From Melioribacter sp051488665 (lineage in GTDB: Bacteria; Bacteroidota; Ignavibacteria; Ignavibacteriales; Melioribacteraceae), in contig NZ_JBPSEG010000001.1 of assembly GCF_051488665.1 (NCBI RefSeq), positions 310,001 to 374,000 on the forward strand: DNA of 64,000 nucleotides. Reading direction: 5' to 3'. This document shows positions 18,786-27,515 of the stretch, in pieces. The translations under genes were made by a program, and so were the position numbers. Position 1 is the stretch's first letter. The number at the start of each line of letters is the position of its first letter. The notes beneath the pieces are model-generated. The model was not told the origin of the DNA, searched no databases, and saw only the letters and a program-made list of their open reading frames with translations.

Positions 18786-20707
18786 CTGCTCGTCCTCTGT
18801 TCGTAGTCGTAATATCTGCCTACTTTAAGCGCCTCTTCGTTGTCGAAGTAAGCTATTGCCGGTCTGGAGGCGAGTTCTTCTATTCTTCGCGTTAACGTAT
18901 CTATTTTCATCAGCATCCCTGCGTTATCCGCTCCTCCGTTTGTTATATACATATAATTTCTTACCTCTCGCACAGTTCTATCTACCAGTTCTGCCATACC
19001 TGTTGCATAATCTTCCGCCGGCGCTATAATTTCAACTCCGTTTTCCCCGACAATTGCGCCGCCGCGCGCGTAACCTTTCATTGTTGTATCTTGTTTCATA
19101 ATATTAGCAGCTTGTAAAGCTCCCATACCAATTACTGCAGCGGTCATGAATGGCGCAATTGCAGGTCCAACACCAGTAGGAGGAGGAGCATATAACGCAG
19201 CCACTGCCTTATATGTTTCTATCCATACCTGGGCTACGGCAAGTAACTTATACGCAGCTGTATGTTTTGAGAATAAACCGGCTAATTGTCCGAGGATTTG
19301 AGAGGTTATTTGTAATGTGTTCATTACTGCTTGCTGATCCAATGCTCTTTTACGCCGCGCATATTCTTCGTCCAGCGCTATTTTAAGTTCGTTATAATTT
19401 TCGTATGCTTTTATCTTTTCGTCCTCGGCGGCGTACCAGGAGTCCAGCTGGCTTTGCAAAAATTCTTTTTCATAGTCTTCTTTGTTCTTATAATCCTGCA
19501 ACAATATGTCTTCCGGTTCGCCTACGTCGGTTTTTATATCAGGGGCTTTAAGCGCTTTCTGCAGTTCGGCTTCGGTTTCGTACAACTCGTACATCAGCGC
19601 GGTAAAATCCTTGCCGTATTTTTCGTATAAATTAATCCTTTCTACAAGGTGCTGTTTTTTCATTTCGAGTATAATAGCGTCGTTATTGCCCTCAATCTGA
19701 GCCATCTTGATTGCGTGTTCCTGCGCCAGCACAAGTTCTTCTTCAGCTTTTTTGAATACATCTTTATTCGTTCTATCTGCATTATTGCGTATGTAATCTA
19801 TTCTTTCATTAATTGATTCTAATTCGGCTTTGTATTGATCTAAAAGTTCCAGATTGTGAGGAGAAATTGGACCTTCCGTAACGTGCTGCAAATTTTTTAT
19901 TTTTTCATTTAATTCTAAGCGTCTGTTTTCTAGCGCCGTAAGGTCGCCCATATTGTTTTTAATTTCGTACAATAAATCAAGCTGGGCTTTTAATTGCTTC
20001 CCTTCTTCGCTTGTGAATATTTGTTCCGGCTCTATTCCTAGTTGAGGTATTCCAGCGGTAATTATGAATGGTTCGTTTGATAATTTTATTTTTATTTTTT
20101 GTATTTCATTATCGATTTGCTGTATACTTAATTTTTGATATGAATCTCGTAGTTTGTCGATTTCTTCTTTTTGTTTTTTCACCTCCTCTGTGCTATCTTC
20201 AAAAATTGAAGGCAAAAGCTGCATAACGAACATAAGCGCATTGATGCCCAGCAGCAGACCGCCGCCGCCCGTGATTGCAGCTGTCAATTGCTGCATTACG
20301 GTAGCTTGCCCCTGCGCCGCCTGTCGCGCTTGAGTAAATGCCTGCACTACCATCGGTATATTGTTTGCAATCGACATCATACCCATTCGGGCGTTAACCA
20401 GAAACATGTTCGCATCGCCCAATATCCATCCGAATTGACTTACAGCCATGGTCATATTATTAACGCCCGGCACCGTGGAACCCGCCGCGGCGTTTAATCC
20501 TTTAACCTGCGTGTTCGTGTTCTGCAGTTGTTTATTAGCGCCGGAGGCGACATCCGCAACTTTTTTAAGAGCAGTTTGAAGCGCCCCGCTTGCTTTCTGC
20601 GCTTCGTCGTTCATTTCGACAAATTCGCCCTTTGTCAAATCGAGAACTGCTATCGCTTCCCTGCCGTCAATTGTAAGTCTGAGTTCCAGTGTATCCGCCG
20701 TTGCCAT
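18782..20707 (-). CDS. Tail tape measure protein
   Basis: 641 residues. N-terminal SH3-like start, then long helices, a hydrophobic Gly/Ala-rich segment (about 130-170: ITGGGGLLLGINALMFVMQLLPSIF) and coiled coils to 470. The C-terminal part has a second hydrophobic stretch (AAVIGMGALQAANIM). Follows the frameshifted chaperone, with the start codon overlapping the chaperone stop by one base (TAATG). If about 1.5 angstroms per residue applies, the tail is near 95 nm. Confidence 0.88.
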   Translation of the reverse strand: MATADTLELRLTIDGREAIAVLDLTKGEFVEMNDEAQKASGALQTALKKVADVASGANKQLQNTNTQVKGLNAAAGSTVPGVNNMTMAVSQFGWILGDANMFLVNARMGMMSIANNIPMVVQAFTQARQAAQGQATVMQQLTAAITGGGGLLLGINALMFVMQLLPSIFEDSTEEVKKQKEEIDKLRDSYQKLSIQQIDNEIQKIKIKLSNEPFIITAGIPQLGIEPEQIFTSEEGKQLKAQLDLLYEIKNNMGDLTALENRRLELNEKIKNLQHVTEGPISPHNLELLDQYKAELESINERIDYIRNNADRTNKDVFKKAEEELVLAQEHAIKMAQIEGNNDAIILEMKKQHLVERINLYEKYGKDFTALMYELYETEAELQKALKAPDIKTDVGEPEDILLQDYKNKEDYEKEFLQSQLDSWYAAEDEKIKAYENYNELKIALDEEYARRKRALDQQAVMNTLQITSQILGQLAGLFSKHTAAYKLLAVAQVWIETYKAVAALYAPPPTGVGPAIAPFMTAAVIGMGALQAANIMKQDTTMKGYARGGAIVGENGVEIIAPAEDYATGMAELVDRTVREVRNYMYITNGGADNAGMLMKIDTLTRRIEELASRPAIAYFDNEEALKVGRYYDYEQRTSR

Positions 20708-21021
20708 TATTTATCCTTTATATGTTTCAAATAAGCAAGAGTATCAAGAAGTTCGTTAAGTTTATTTAACCTTATCTGATAGAAATAATCGAGTATAATT
20801 TTTCTTTTTGTTTTCAAGATAGCTTCGCGCTTGGAAGCGTCGCCGCCTGTAATTACGAATAATATTGTTTCCGTTTCGCTCGCGTTCAGTCTGCCTTTGT
20901 AATATTTAGAATCATATCCGCGTAAATCTTCAAGTTCGTCCGCGGCTTGTTTTTCCCACGCCGCTAATTCTTCAAAGATTCGTTTATAATAGCGCCTAAT
21001 ACTGATTTCGTTAAAAAAAAA
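20707..21021 (-). CDS. Tail assembly chaperone, frameshift (T) extension
   Basis: No start codon: a reading frame open from the T9 run (minus strand, 21013-21021) to TAA at 20707-20709, about 100 codons (NEISIRRYYKRIFEELAAW...LNELLDTLAYLKHIKDK). It is entered by a -1 shift from the upstream gene, giving a fusion of about 197 residues, the lambda G/GT arrangement just before the tape measure. The frame is free of stops and rich in charged helices. Confidence 0.8.
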   Translation of the reverse strand, partial: FFFNEISIRRYYKRIFEELAAWEKQAADELEDLRGYDSKYYKGRLNASETETILFVITGGDASKREAILKTKRKIILDYFYQIRLNKLNELLDTLAYLKHIKDK

Positions 21022-21299
21022 TCCGCGAGTATCTTCACTTGCTGCGACTCGCGTATTTTTATTATTAACGATCTGTCAACGTCCGTTCCGTCTTCGTTCT
21101 TAAGAATTATAGAAAGCGTTTTGATCATTTCCTCGTTAGTAAAGCCGCCTTCAACTTTATTTTGATTGCCGCTTAGTTTATCCAACACTTTATCAATCCA
21201 TTCTTTTTCTTCTAAGTTGAAGTCGTCCCAGAGATAGACTTTCTTCCCGTTGATTACGTAGAGCTTCCGTTCCGCTTTTTGTCCGATTTCATTCTTCAT
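20964..21299 (-). CDS. Tail assembly chaperone (G-like)
   Basis: 111 residues from the ATG at 21299, which overlaps the upstream stop by 11 bp; a start at 21338 would add 13 basic residues and is less likely. Placed between tail tube and tape measure, where siphophages carry the chaperone that coats the tape measure. Near its end it crosses GAT-TTT-TTT-TTA, the slip site that yields the longer product. Confidence 0.78.
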   Translation of the reverse strand: MKNEIGQKAERKLYVINGKKVYLWDDFNLEEKEWIDKVLDKLSGNQNKVEGGFTNEEMIKTLSIILKNEDGTDVDRSLIIKIRESQQVKILADFFLTKSVLGAIINESLKN

Positions 21300-21621
21300 C
21301 TTTTTTAACCGCCTTCGTTTGATTTTGTTTTTTAACAATCATTCCGTTCATTATTATTTTTTTCGAAACCGTGTCGGTTAAATCGTAACGTTTGCCTTCC
21401 GGTTCTATTTCGCGCAGTTCCGCTTCGCATCCGTCTTTTGTCCTGACTATAGTACCGAGTCGCGTCGACGCGTAGAATATTCTCTCTTTTCCGTCGTAGA
21501 TGCGCAGAGTGACGCCGGAGTTCTGCGTATAAGGTATTTTCAATACCTTTTTAATGACCGTTTTTTTGTAGTTCAATTCTTCGTATTCGAGGTCTTTGTT
21601 AATAATTTTTTCCTCTGCCAT
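21289..21621 (-). CDS. Unknown phage tail-region protein
   Basis: 110 residues, beta-rich centre (SGVTLRIYDGKERIFYASTRLG) and a lysine-rich end. Not recognised. Between tail tube and chaperone genes; overlaps the chaperone start by 11 bp, so translation is coupled. Confidence 0.6.
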   Translation of the reverse strand: MAEEKIINKDLEYEELNYKKTVIKKVLKIPYTQNSGVTLRIYDGKERIFYASTRLGTIVRTKDGCEAELREIEPEGKRYDLTDTVSKKIIMNGMIVKKQNQTKAVKKDEE

Positions 21622-21635
21622 TTTAATTTCTCCCG

Positions 21636-22595
21636 TTAGTAACCTATTTTAAGAGTTCCGCCTTCAAGCCCGTTATCGTCTACGGTGCCTCCGTATGTAG
21701 CGCCGAACAGGAATTCGTGTTCGTAAGGTCTTACCTTGCCTTCGAACGTAATTTTCGATAGACGCTTGTCTTCGTAATCGTCCTCGGTGTAGTTGTTCAC
21801 CGCGCCCTGGGCAAAGTCGAAAGCGTCGAAGTAGCTGCCGTTGTTGCCCAGTTTAATCAGTACGGGAGCGTCAATATTTTTGTTAAGAAGCTCTACGATT
21901 TTCGCAATCGACGCGTTGCGCATTGTTATTTCGATTTTGTGAGTAATCCAGTCGACGAGCAATTGTCCGGTTGCGTTTTCTGATGTTTCCGCTTTCATTG
22001 AGTATTTAAAATCTTCCAGCTCGCCGCTTTCGAAAAGCGCGGTTGACTGAGGAGCTTCGACCGCGAGGAAGTTAATTCTTCTTCTTTGTGTTTCGTCCTC
22101 GCCGGCTGTGTTTGAAAGTCCGAAATCGACAGGGGTTTCAGTATCTCCGGAATCGCGCAGAGCTTTAACCGTATCGTAATCCGCCGCGCCACGCAGCTGC
22201 TCTTTTACAGATCGCCTTTCCATCGAAATCATATATTCGAAGCCAAGCCCGAGCAGAAATGTACTCGACGTAAATTTGAACACGTCTTCGCTTCCTGCTG
22301 TGAACGATTGTTTTTCCGTCATTATCTGCACGTCGCATTGTAGATTAATATGATCGAAAAGCGACTTGAGATATTTCATCGTAGGTTGAAGCGATTCGTA
22401 TTCGACTTGCGCCTGCACCATATTCCTGCCCTGGCGTCCTTTAACGTCCTTGCTGGTTTTGTACGCCGCAAAGCGCATCGTTGCTTTGTCGCGTATTCCG
22501 ACTGCGGCGACTCCCTCCGGAGTAGCCGCAAGCGTTCCGATATTGCATTTAACTATTTGTTTAATGCCCGGTATCGATATTATTGGATTTGCCAT
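21636..22595 (-). CDS. Major tail tube protein (putative)
   Basis: 319 residues from the ATG at 22595, chosen because GAGGA lies 8 nt upstream; the ATG at 22610 lacks one. A long, soluble, mixed alpha/beta protein between gp37 and the tail chaperone, the fixed place of the tail tube gene in long-tailed phages. Long for a tube protein (usually 150-250), so it may carry an extra surface domain. Assignment by position. Confidence 0.65.
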   Translation of the reverse strand: MANPIISIPGIKQIVKCNIGTLAATPEGVAAVGIRDKATMRFAAYKTSKDVKGRQGRNMVQAQVEYESLQPTMKYLKSLFDHINLQCDVQIMTEKQSFTAGSEDVFKFTSSTFLLGLGFEYMISMERRSVKEQLRGAADYDTVKALRDSGDTETPVDFGLSNTAGEDETQRRRINFLAVEAPQSTALFESGELEDFKYSMKAETSENATGQLLVDWITHKIEITMRNASIAKIVELLNKNIDAPVLIKLGNNGSYFDAFDFAQGAVNNYTEDDYEDKRLSKITFEGKVRPYEHEFLFGATYGGTVDDNGLEGGTLKIGY

Positions 22596-22606
22596 TTTAT
22601 TGTTCC

Positions 22607-23092
22607 TCAATTAATTTTTTCTATTAAATCGACAGGCACGGCGAACGTTACGAGATATTTCCATACGTAGTCTTGCTCGTCAATTAATTCATCTCTTATC
22701 GGATAAACTTTCCGTTCATATCCCGGTAGATGATTGAAAACCTCGATGCCCGTAATTTTATCTATAACAAAATCGACATATTCTGCGGGCATCATGCTTG
22801 TAAATTTTTCGCTCGGTTGAATTGAATTGTCTACGAATCTTATGATCGGAGCTACGTTAATAAGCATCAATCGTTTCATTAGTAACGTTCTGCCGCGGCT
22901 CGTGTTTTCATACGTTGAGCCGCCGTATAGTATGCCCAATATTCCGCGAGGATGCGCAAGCTTGTATTGATCGAGCGTGCGCAGTCTTTCAACGCTCACT
23001 CTGTCCTGCCTAGGCAGTTCCAGCGCGGCTTCGCCAAGCGCATCCTCGAAGATTTTAATCGCTTCCCGTATGTTTTCTATTTTAACTTCCAT
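22607..23092 (-). CDS. Mu gp37-like tail terminator/completion protein
   Basis: 161 residues resembling the Gp37/DUF1834 family of Mu-like phages: helix EAIKIFEDALGEAAL, a strand with HPRGILGILYGGSTYE, then RTLLMKRLMLINV. Expected to cap the tail before head joining. Follows the holin-like gene with an 11-bp overlap. Confidence 0.7.
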   Translation of the reverse strand: MEVKIENIREAIKIFEDALGEAALELPRQDRVSVERLRTLDQYKLAHPRGILGILYGGSTYENTSRGRTLLMKRLMLINVAPIIRFVDNSIQPSEKFTSMMPAEYVDFVIDKITGIEVFNHLPGYERKVYPIRDELIDEQDYVWKYLVTFAVPVDLIEKIN

Positions 23093-23495
23093 TTTCTTTT
23101 GGCGTTTTTAATTTCAGCATTTTCAACAACTGTTCAATAAAACTCCATGTGCTCAATCCGTTAGCGATCAGGCTTGCAGCCAATCCGTAGATGAATATAT
23201 AATACCATTCGATAGCGGCAAATATGCCTACATGAAATAGATAGCCTGCGCAGCTTAGAATGAAGCTTATCAAAACGCTCACGGCAATAGTCAGATTGCC
23301 GGTTGTATTCAATATCTTCTTTGCGTAAGAAGTGAAGAACAGAACTCCTGCCGAGAGTCCGGAAATCGACGTGAACAGCGTCTCGAAATCTAGTGCCGGT
23401 TCGCCGCCGGGATCGGTTTGCGCCGCAAATATCAGCAGCGGCGTTAACAGTAAGATTACTATTGCTATTAATGTTGTTGCGCTTTTCATTATCAT
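23082..23495 (-). CDS. Holin-like membrane protein
   Basis: 137 residues. A signal-like first segment (TTLIAIVILLLTPLLIFAA), then three hydrophobic stretches (50-66, 70-92, 96-118) and a charged tail (LKMLKLKTPKENGS). Directly after lysozyme and spanin-like genes, so a holin is the most likely role. Not matched to a named family. Confidence 0.6.
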   Translation of the reverse strand: MIMKSATTLIAIVILLLTPLLIFAAQTDPGGEPALDFETLFTSISGLSAGVLFFTSYAKKILNTTGNLTIAVSVLISFILSCAGYLFHVGIFAAIEWYYIFIYGLAASLIANGLSTWSFIEQLLKMLKLKTPKENGS

Positions 23496-24172
23496 TCTCC
23501 TTTTAGTGTTTTAATTAATCCCTGTATGTCGATCGAAGCGCCGGCGCCTATGAAAAAATCCCACGTTTTGTTCTTAATTCCGTATCCGTATGCCGCCAGT
23601 ACGCCGGGGCTCACGTTGCTCCACAAGTTTTTCTTTGTTATTGTTCTGGTAGTATTGACCGTCTTACTTATTGTCCTGTCGTAGTCATATGAATAATGTT
23701 GTAACGAAATTAAATGTTGACTCGCCAATGCGAGAGGTATTGGCGATCGGAATTCGGATACTATGTGTATACTGTCGCGTGTTCTTCCGGAAGAATCTTT
23801 CGCTACGTAATTCGTATCTACCGTTGACGTGAATATCCTCGGTCCGTTTTCGCTTAATTCTTTCTCATACTGCTTTTTTGCCTCTGCATATATCGAATCT
23901 ATATTGATTTTATTTTGCTTATAAATAACTTTCAATTCCGGTTTAATTAAGCCTTTAAGACTGTCCAAAAGCTGCGCTTTAATCTTTGCTTTTGCTTCGG
24001 CGGTAAATTCATTCGTGGTTACCGTACGCACTTCTTTTACTATAATGGTAGAGTCTGTTTTTACGCCTTCTTCAACCAGCGGATATATCTGGTTGCCGCC
24101 GAAATAACCGGCGAACGCCGCGCTTATGGCTATTATTATCAGCTTGAGTATGTTTTTCGTTCTGTCGCTCAT
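23492..24172 (-). CDS. Membrane-anchored lysis-region protein (inner-spanin-like)
   Basis: 226 residues, one N-terminal membrane segment (ILKLIIIAISAAFAGYFGG) with a short basic cytoplasmic end, then a helical periplasmic part (60-120) and beta-rich C-terminus. Overlaps lysozyme and holin-like genes by 4 bp each. Topology fits an inner spanin, but it is longer than usual. Confidence 0.5.
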   Translation of the reverse strand: MSDRTKNILKLIIIAISAAFAGYFGGNQIYPLVEEGVKTDSTIIVKEVRTVTTNEFTAEAKAKIKAQLLDSLKGLIKPELKVIYKQNKINIDSIYAEAKKQYEKELSENGPRIFTSTVDTNYVAKDSSGRTRDSIHIVSEFRSPIPLALASQHLISLQHYSYDYDRTISKTVNTTRTITKKNLWSNVSPGVLAAYGYGIKNKTWDFFIGAGASIDIQGLIKTLKGE

Positions 24173-24741
24173 TTTATTCCCCGCAATATTTCAAAACCTT
24201 TCGGTTCCGGTATATGTTCTTCCGCTATCCATACGTCGTGAACGGGAGTTTCGAACAACGCTTTTTCAGCCATTCGTCTTCTTGTCAAACCGGGCAGAAC
24301 TTTGCCGCCGCTTTTATTCCATTTAAGGAATTCTTCAGCCGCGCCTTTGAAATCGCCCATGTTTATTTTTTTTAATAATGTACTATCTCGCAACGCTCCT
24401 AAGCCAATGTTAAAAGCAATATCCACAAGTGCATCGAATTGATTTTGATTTACATTTACTTTTAGCAAATTGTTAACGCCTTTTTCGAATACTTCCACAT
24501 CTTTCTTAAGTAGTTCTTCCGCTTCGGCTTCGGTTTTAACCGTCGATAATTTATAAGCAAGTTCTTTATTCTCTTCGCCTTTCAGCGGTTTGCCGTTGTA
24601 TAGGATTGCGTGTCCGTAGCCTTCGGTCCAAATTCCTGCCGGGCACATTTTGGGCTGTAAACCGATAAGCGTAAGGTCGCCGTCGTGCAGCGTTTCGAAA
24701 CCTTTAATCAACTTGTAGCAATTTTCCGATGCCCGCATCAT
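24169..24741 (-). CDS. Phage lysozyme (GH24 endolysin)
   Basis: 190 residues. T4-type lysozyme family: catalytic Glu in LIKGFETLHDG (about residue 15), the GYGHAI motif, NQNQFDALVDIAFNIG and the C-terminal TRRRMAEKALF. Cleaves peptidoglycan glycan strands. No signal peptide, so release needs the holin. Part of a lysis cassette embedded between gp36 and gp37 homologues. Confidence 0.9.
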   Translation of the reverse strand: MMRASENCYKLIKGFETLHDGDLTLIGLQPKMCPAGIWTEGYGHAILYNGKPLKGEENKELAYKLSTVKTEAEAEELLKKDVEVFEKGVNNLLKVNVNQNQFDALVDIAFNIGLGALRDSTLLKKINMGDFKGAAEEFLKWNKSGGKVLPGLTRRRMAEKALFETPVHDVWIAEEHIPEPKGFEILRGIK

Positions 24742-24920
24742 TTTTCTTCTTCCTTTTTGTCGAGTCCTTTAAGCAGCTCGATTCTCAAATCTATTTGCGT
24801 TTTCAAGTCGTTCAGTTTTTCGATCGATTCTTCTATAGTCAATTGATTCGATTCGTATATTTTATCTACTGCAACCAGAGCGTCGTTATAAAGCTTTTCC
24901 TTAATGCTCGCCTTTGCCAT
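24738..24920 (-). CDS. Small coiled-coil phage protein
   Basis: 60 residues, one long charged helix. Overlaps the lysozyme start by 4 bp. Not recognised. Confidence 0.5.
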   Translation of the reverse strand: MAKASIKEKLYNDALVAVDKIYESNQLTIEESIEKLNDLKTQIDLRIELLKGLDKKEEEK

Positions 24921-24927
24921 TTTCCGC

Positions 24928-25398
24928 TCAATATTTTTTCCACATATCGCTGTTGAATATTTTGTCGCTTGCGGTTTTATTAACCCGTATTTCGCCTGCG
25001 AGACCTACCGTATCCGCCGAAACCGGATCGGCGTCCAGTACGATGTCGCCGCGCTGTATCATAATTAATTGTTTCGTTGTTTCATCGTAAATATTTTGCT
25101 CGCTCGCCGGAATGTCGTCCCGCATTCTGCGCTTCTTAATATTGTAGATAACTCTGTCGTCGCTTATCGATTGTATTATTGAAGAACTTTTGCTCAACGG
25201 CAGTTTGTAACGCCCGCGTAAGTATGTGTCTATTTCTTCTGCAACTTCTTCGGCTATCTGGTTGAAGCGTACGACTACTTCGTCGTCGCTGTCCGTCAGG
25301 TCGATTTCGGCTTCGTTTCTGCCTTCGTCGTTAAGAAGCTGTATAAGTATTTGTTTATCTATCTTCTTTGTTATGTTGTCAATTGTTGAATATGCCAT
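24928..25398 (-). CDS. Mu gp36-like head-tail connector (DUF1320)
   Basis: 156 residues. N-terminal helices, then DEVVVRFNQIAEEVAEEIDTYLRGRYKLPL, the hallmark of the gp36/DUF1320 group (an oligomeric neck adaptor), and VIYNIKKRRMRDDIP. Lies after the capsid genes as in Mu-like phages. Confidence 0.8.
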   Translation of the reverse strand: MAYSTIDNITKKIDKQILIQLLNDEGRNEAEIDLTDSDDEVVVRFNQIAEEVAEEIDTYLRGRYKLPLSKSSSIIQSISDDRVIYNIKKRRMRDDIPASEQNIYDETTKQLIMIQRGDIVLDADPVSADTVGLAGEIRVNKTASDKIFNSDMWKKY

Positions 25399-25546
25399 TT
25401 TTGTATCTCTTGAATATTACTTTGAATGCAAATTCGATCCTGCGCCTGAGCGGCTCTTCGCATACTATTTTAAGCGCTTCGCCGAGAGTCAGTTTGTAGT
25501 TCCGCGCGACGTATTTCCGCATTTTTTTTACGAGCTTTTGTCTCAT
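25379..25546 (-). CDS. Small basic phage protein
   Basis: 55 residues, about 30 percent Lys/Arg (MRQKLVKKMRKYVARNY start). Its end overlaps the gp36 start by 20 bp in another frame. Unknown; perhaps an N-terminal capsid-lattice or DNA-binding partner. Confidence 0.45.
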   Translation of the reverse strand: MRQKLVKKMRKYVARNYKLTLGEALKIVCEEPLRRRIEFAFKVIFKRYKNGIFNN

Positions 25547-25565
25547 CGTTCAGTCTTAATTATGC

Positions 25566-25586
25566 GCGGGAGGCTGAACCTCCCGC
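25566..25586 (-). terminator. Hairpin after the major capsid gene
   Basis: GCGGGAGG / CCTCCCGC, 8-bp perfect stem with a 5-nt loop, 7 bp after the capsid stop on the minus strand. No T-run; it could protect or partly terminate the abundant capsid mRNA. Confidence 0.5.
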
Positions 25587-25592
25587 TAATTA

Positions 25593-26639
25593 TTAAACAA
25601 CAGTTGCATAAATATTTGCGGCTGGTTCCTGAAATGCTGGAAGAGGATTTGACTGTACTAACAGCCACAAACCGCTCGGATCTTTCTCAATCCAATCTTT
25701 ACTAAAGTACTTAGCTACAACCGTGCCCGCTTCGAGATCGTCAATTCCGCCGAACAGCAGACGATTGTCTGCGCTGGGCGATACCAATGCAACTTTGCCG
25801 TCTGGAATTAGCTGTTGCTGCGTTCCGGATTCGTCCGTATAGACCCCGCCATATACATAGATGTCAATGTTTTCTATCGTTGCTTTTTTCTCGGCTCCCG
25901 CGCTTATTACGTTCGGATCGCTCTGCACCTGTCCGATGTTGATTTTCAATTTGTCCATATATTTGACTACTTCGTCAGCGGCAATGAAAAGTTCCCATGT
26001 TGCCGGCGACATAATTGCAACCGTTGGTATTTTGCCCGACGCTTTCTGAGCAATTAATTTCCACTGTCTTAGATTCTTAATTGGTGTGCACGAAGTCGGA
26101 GCGTCCCATTTTGCCGAGCTTAAAGTCGGTTTGTTTGCAGCCGGCATACCGAAGTCGATGCTCCAAGTTCCTTCGTCCTGCGCAACAGAATAAGAGCCTT
26201 GCAAACCCTGACAGCAGAGGTATTCGATTGTTCTGTTAATAGCGTCGAACATATCTTTCTGCTCGGCAGCGTAGCGCTGCTTACGTGCGTTTTGTATCGG
26301 GTCTTCGCCGGGATTTCCGCCCGGGACAAATACCGGAGCGCCCGCGCCGCGTGTGTAGAAAAGATCGTCCGCGCTTAAGAATTTTTTGGGTTTAAGCTGA
26401 GGCGGTTCGATTATGCTCGACTTTTGGGTTGTGTTCGACATTACCTTTCCCGGGTTGCCGCGTTTGACCAACGGCAGAATTTTCTGTCCGCCTACTACAA
26501 CGTCGACCATCACGGTTTTGGTTGCGAATGTCTCCTCGCGTTTGAAGAGCAGATCGCGAACAAACGAAGGAGCGGGAATCATCTGATTTACGGCTTCGGT
26601 CAAAGCCGCAAATCCGAACGGGTTAATTTGAATAGCCAT
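25593..26639 (-). CDS. Major capsid protein (lambda gpE family)
   Basis: 348 residues. Pattern of the lambda E-type major capsid family: FVRDLLFKREETFATKTVMVDVVVGGQKILPLVKRG near the start, LSADDLFYTRG, the helix NARKQRYAAEQKDMFDAINRTIEYL, and a C-terminal DIYVYGGVYTD. Preceded by the decoration gene and followed by connectors. No obvious processed N-terminus. Confidence 0.82.
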   Translation of the reverse strand: MAIQINPFGFAALTEAVNQMIPAPSFVRDLLFKREETFATKTVMVDVVVGGQKILPLVKRGNPGKVMSNTTQKSSIIEPPQLKPKKFLSADDLFYTRGAGAPVFVPGGNPGEDPIQNARKQRYAAEQKDMFDAINRTIEYLCCQGLQGSYSVAQDEGTWSIDFGMPAANKPTLSSAKWDAPTSCTPIKNLRQWKLIAQKASGKIPTVAIMSPATWELFIAADEVVKYMDKLKINIGQVQSDPNVISAGAEKKATIENIDIYVYGGVYTDESGTQQQLIPDGKVALVSPSADNRLLFGGIDDLEAGTVVAKYFSKDWIEKDPSGLWLLVQSNPLPAFQEPAANIYATVV

Positions 26640-26662
26640 TTTTATTCTCCGTTAAATTGTTA

Positions 26663-27013
26663 TTAACTTATTTTACCGATAAATATCGGAGTGCCTTCGA
26701 AATCCGCTTTAGCGGCGGCGTCCAGTCCGGTAAGAGCGTCTTCGTTGAAATGACCTGCCGCGTAAGCCATTGCGTTTACGTCCGAGCTCGTAGCGTCGAC
26801 GTCTTCCGCGAGTATAAGTTTAGCTACTTCGCTGCCGTCGGATTCGGCGTCGTCGTATGCTTTGTATTTTCCGGAAGCGGTTATTTTACCGAGAACGGTT
26901 CCGGCTGTAAGAACGCCCGCTCCCGACGCTATTGTTACAGGCATCAATACGCGCGGAAAATCGCCCGCGAACAATTGCGCTTTGCTGTTCTCCTGAGTGT
27001 TTACCAAGTCCAT
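26663..27013 (-). CDS. Head decoration protein (lambda gpD family)
   Basis: 116 residues. FPRVLMPVTIASGAGVLTAGTVLGKITASGKY followed by a D/A-rich linker and AEDVDATSSDVNAMAYAAGHFNEDAL is the gpD decoration fold, binding at capsid threefolds. Encoded just before the capsid gene, as in lambda. Confidence 0.85.
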   Translation of the reverse strand: MDLVNTQENSKAQLFAGDFPRVLMPVTIASGAGVLTAGTVLGKITASGKYKAYDDAESDGSEVAKLILAEDVDATSSDVNAMAYAAGHFNEDALTGLDAAAKADFEGTPIFIGKIS

Positions 27014-27047
27014 TGTTATTCTCCTTTAATTGTATTTTAACTGACGT

Positions 27048-27515
27048 TTAATTTTTCTTAGGATTAACGAACGATGCAATCTCTTTTCCGAGTATTTGAT
27101 AATCCGCAAGTTTGTTATCTCCCGCGTTTTGTTTTGTAGCTACCTCGCTCATTTCGATTTTATCCGGGAGCCGCTTAAGCAAATCTTTAAGGTAATCGTA
27201 AGCGCTGAACTGAACTTTCGTTTGAGCCGCTCCGTCGGAAGACGAAAATTCGAGGTTGCCTTTTTCCTTAACGGCAAGCAGAAGGCTTACAACTTTTTCT
27301 TTTTCTGCCGGCAGTATTTTAAGTTTCATCTCCGGCGATTCGCAAAAGGCGAGAACTTCGTTTCTGTTTTTTTCGAGCTGCGCGGCGGATATGGTTTGAG
27401 TAGCCTGTTGCAGCTGTACTTCGAGTTCTTTGTTTTCTTTTTGCAGCGATTCCAGCGCGGCTTTAAGTTCAGGATCGACTTTGCTGAAATCGTATTTGCT
27501 TAAATCGACTTTCAT
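27048..27515 (-). CDS. Nested capsid scaffold protein
   Basis: 155 residues in the same frame as the protease, starting at ATG 27513-27515 preceded by AAAGGAG at 5 nt, better than the site of the full gene. Mostly coiled coil (KENKELEVQLQQATQT). Same logic as lambda C/Nu3 and the Mu I/Z pair. Confidence 0.75.
   Translation of the reverse strand: MKVDLSKYDFSKVDPELKAALESLQKENKELEVQLQQATQTISAAQLEKNRNEVLAFCESPEMKLKILPAEKEKVVSLLLAVKEKGNLEFSSSDGAAQTKVQFSAYDYLKDLLKRLPDKIEMSEVATKQNAGDNKLADYQILGKEIASFVNPKKN

Noticed and set aside
20707..20963. Pseudogene or gap before the tape measure
   Set aside because: The frame is open, helical, ends at the tape measure start and links to the upstream gene at a slip site.
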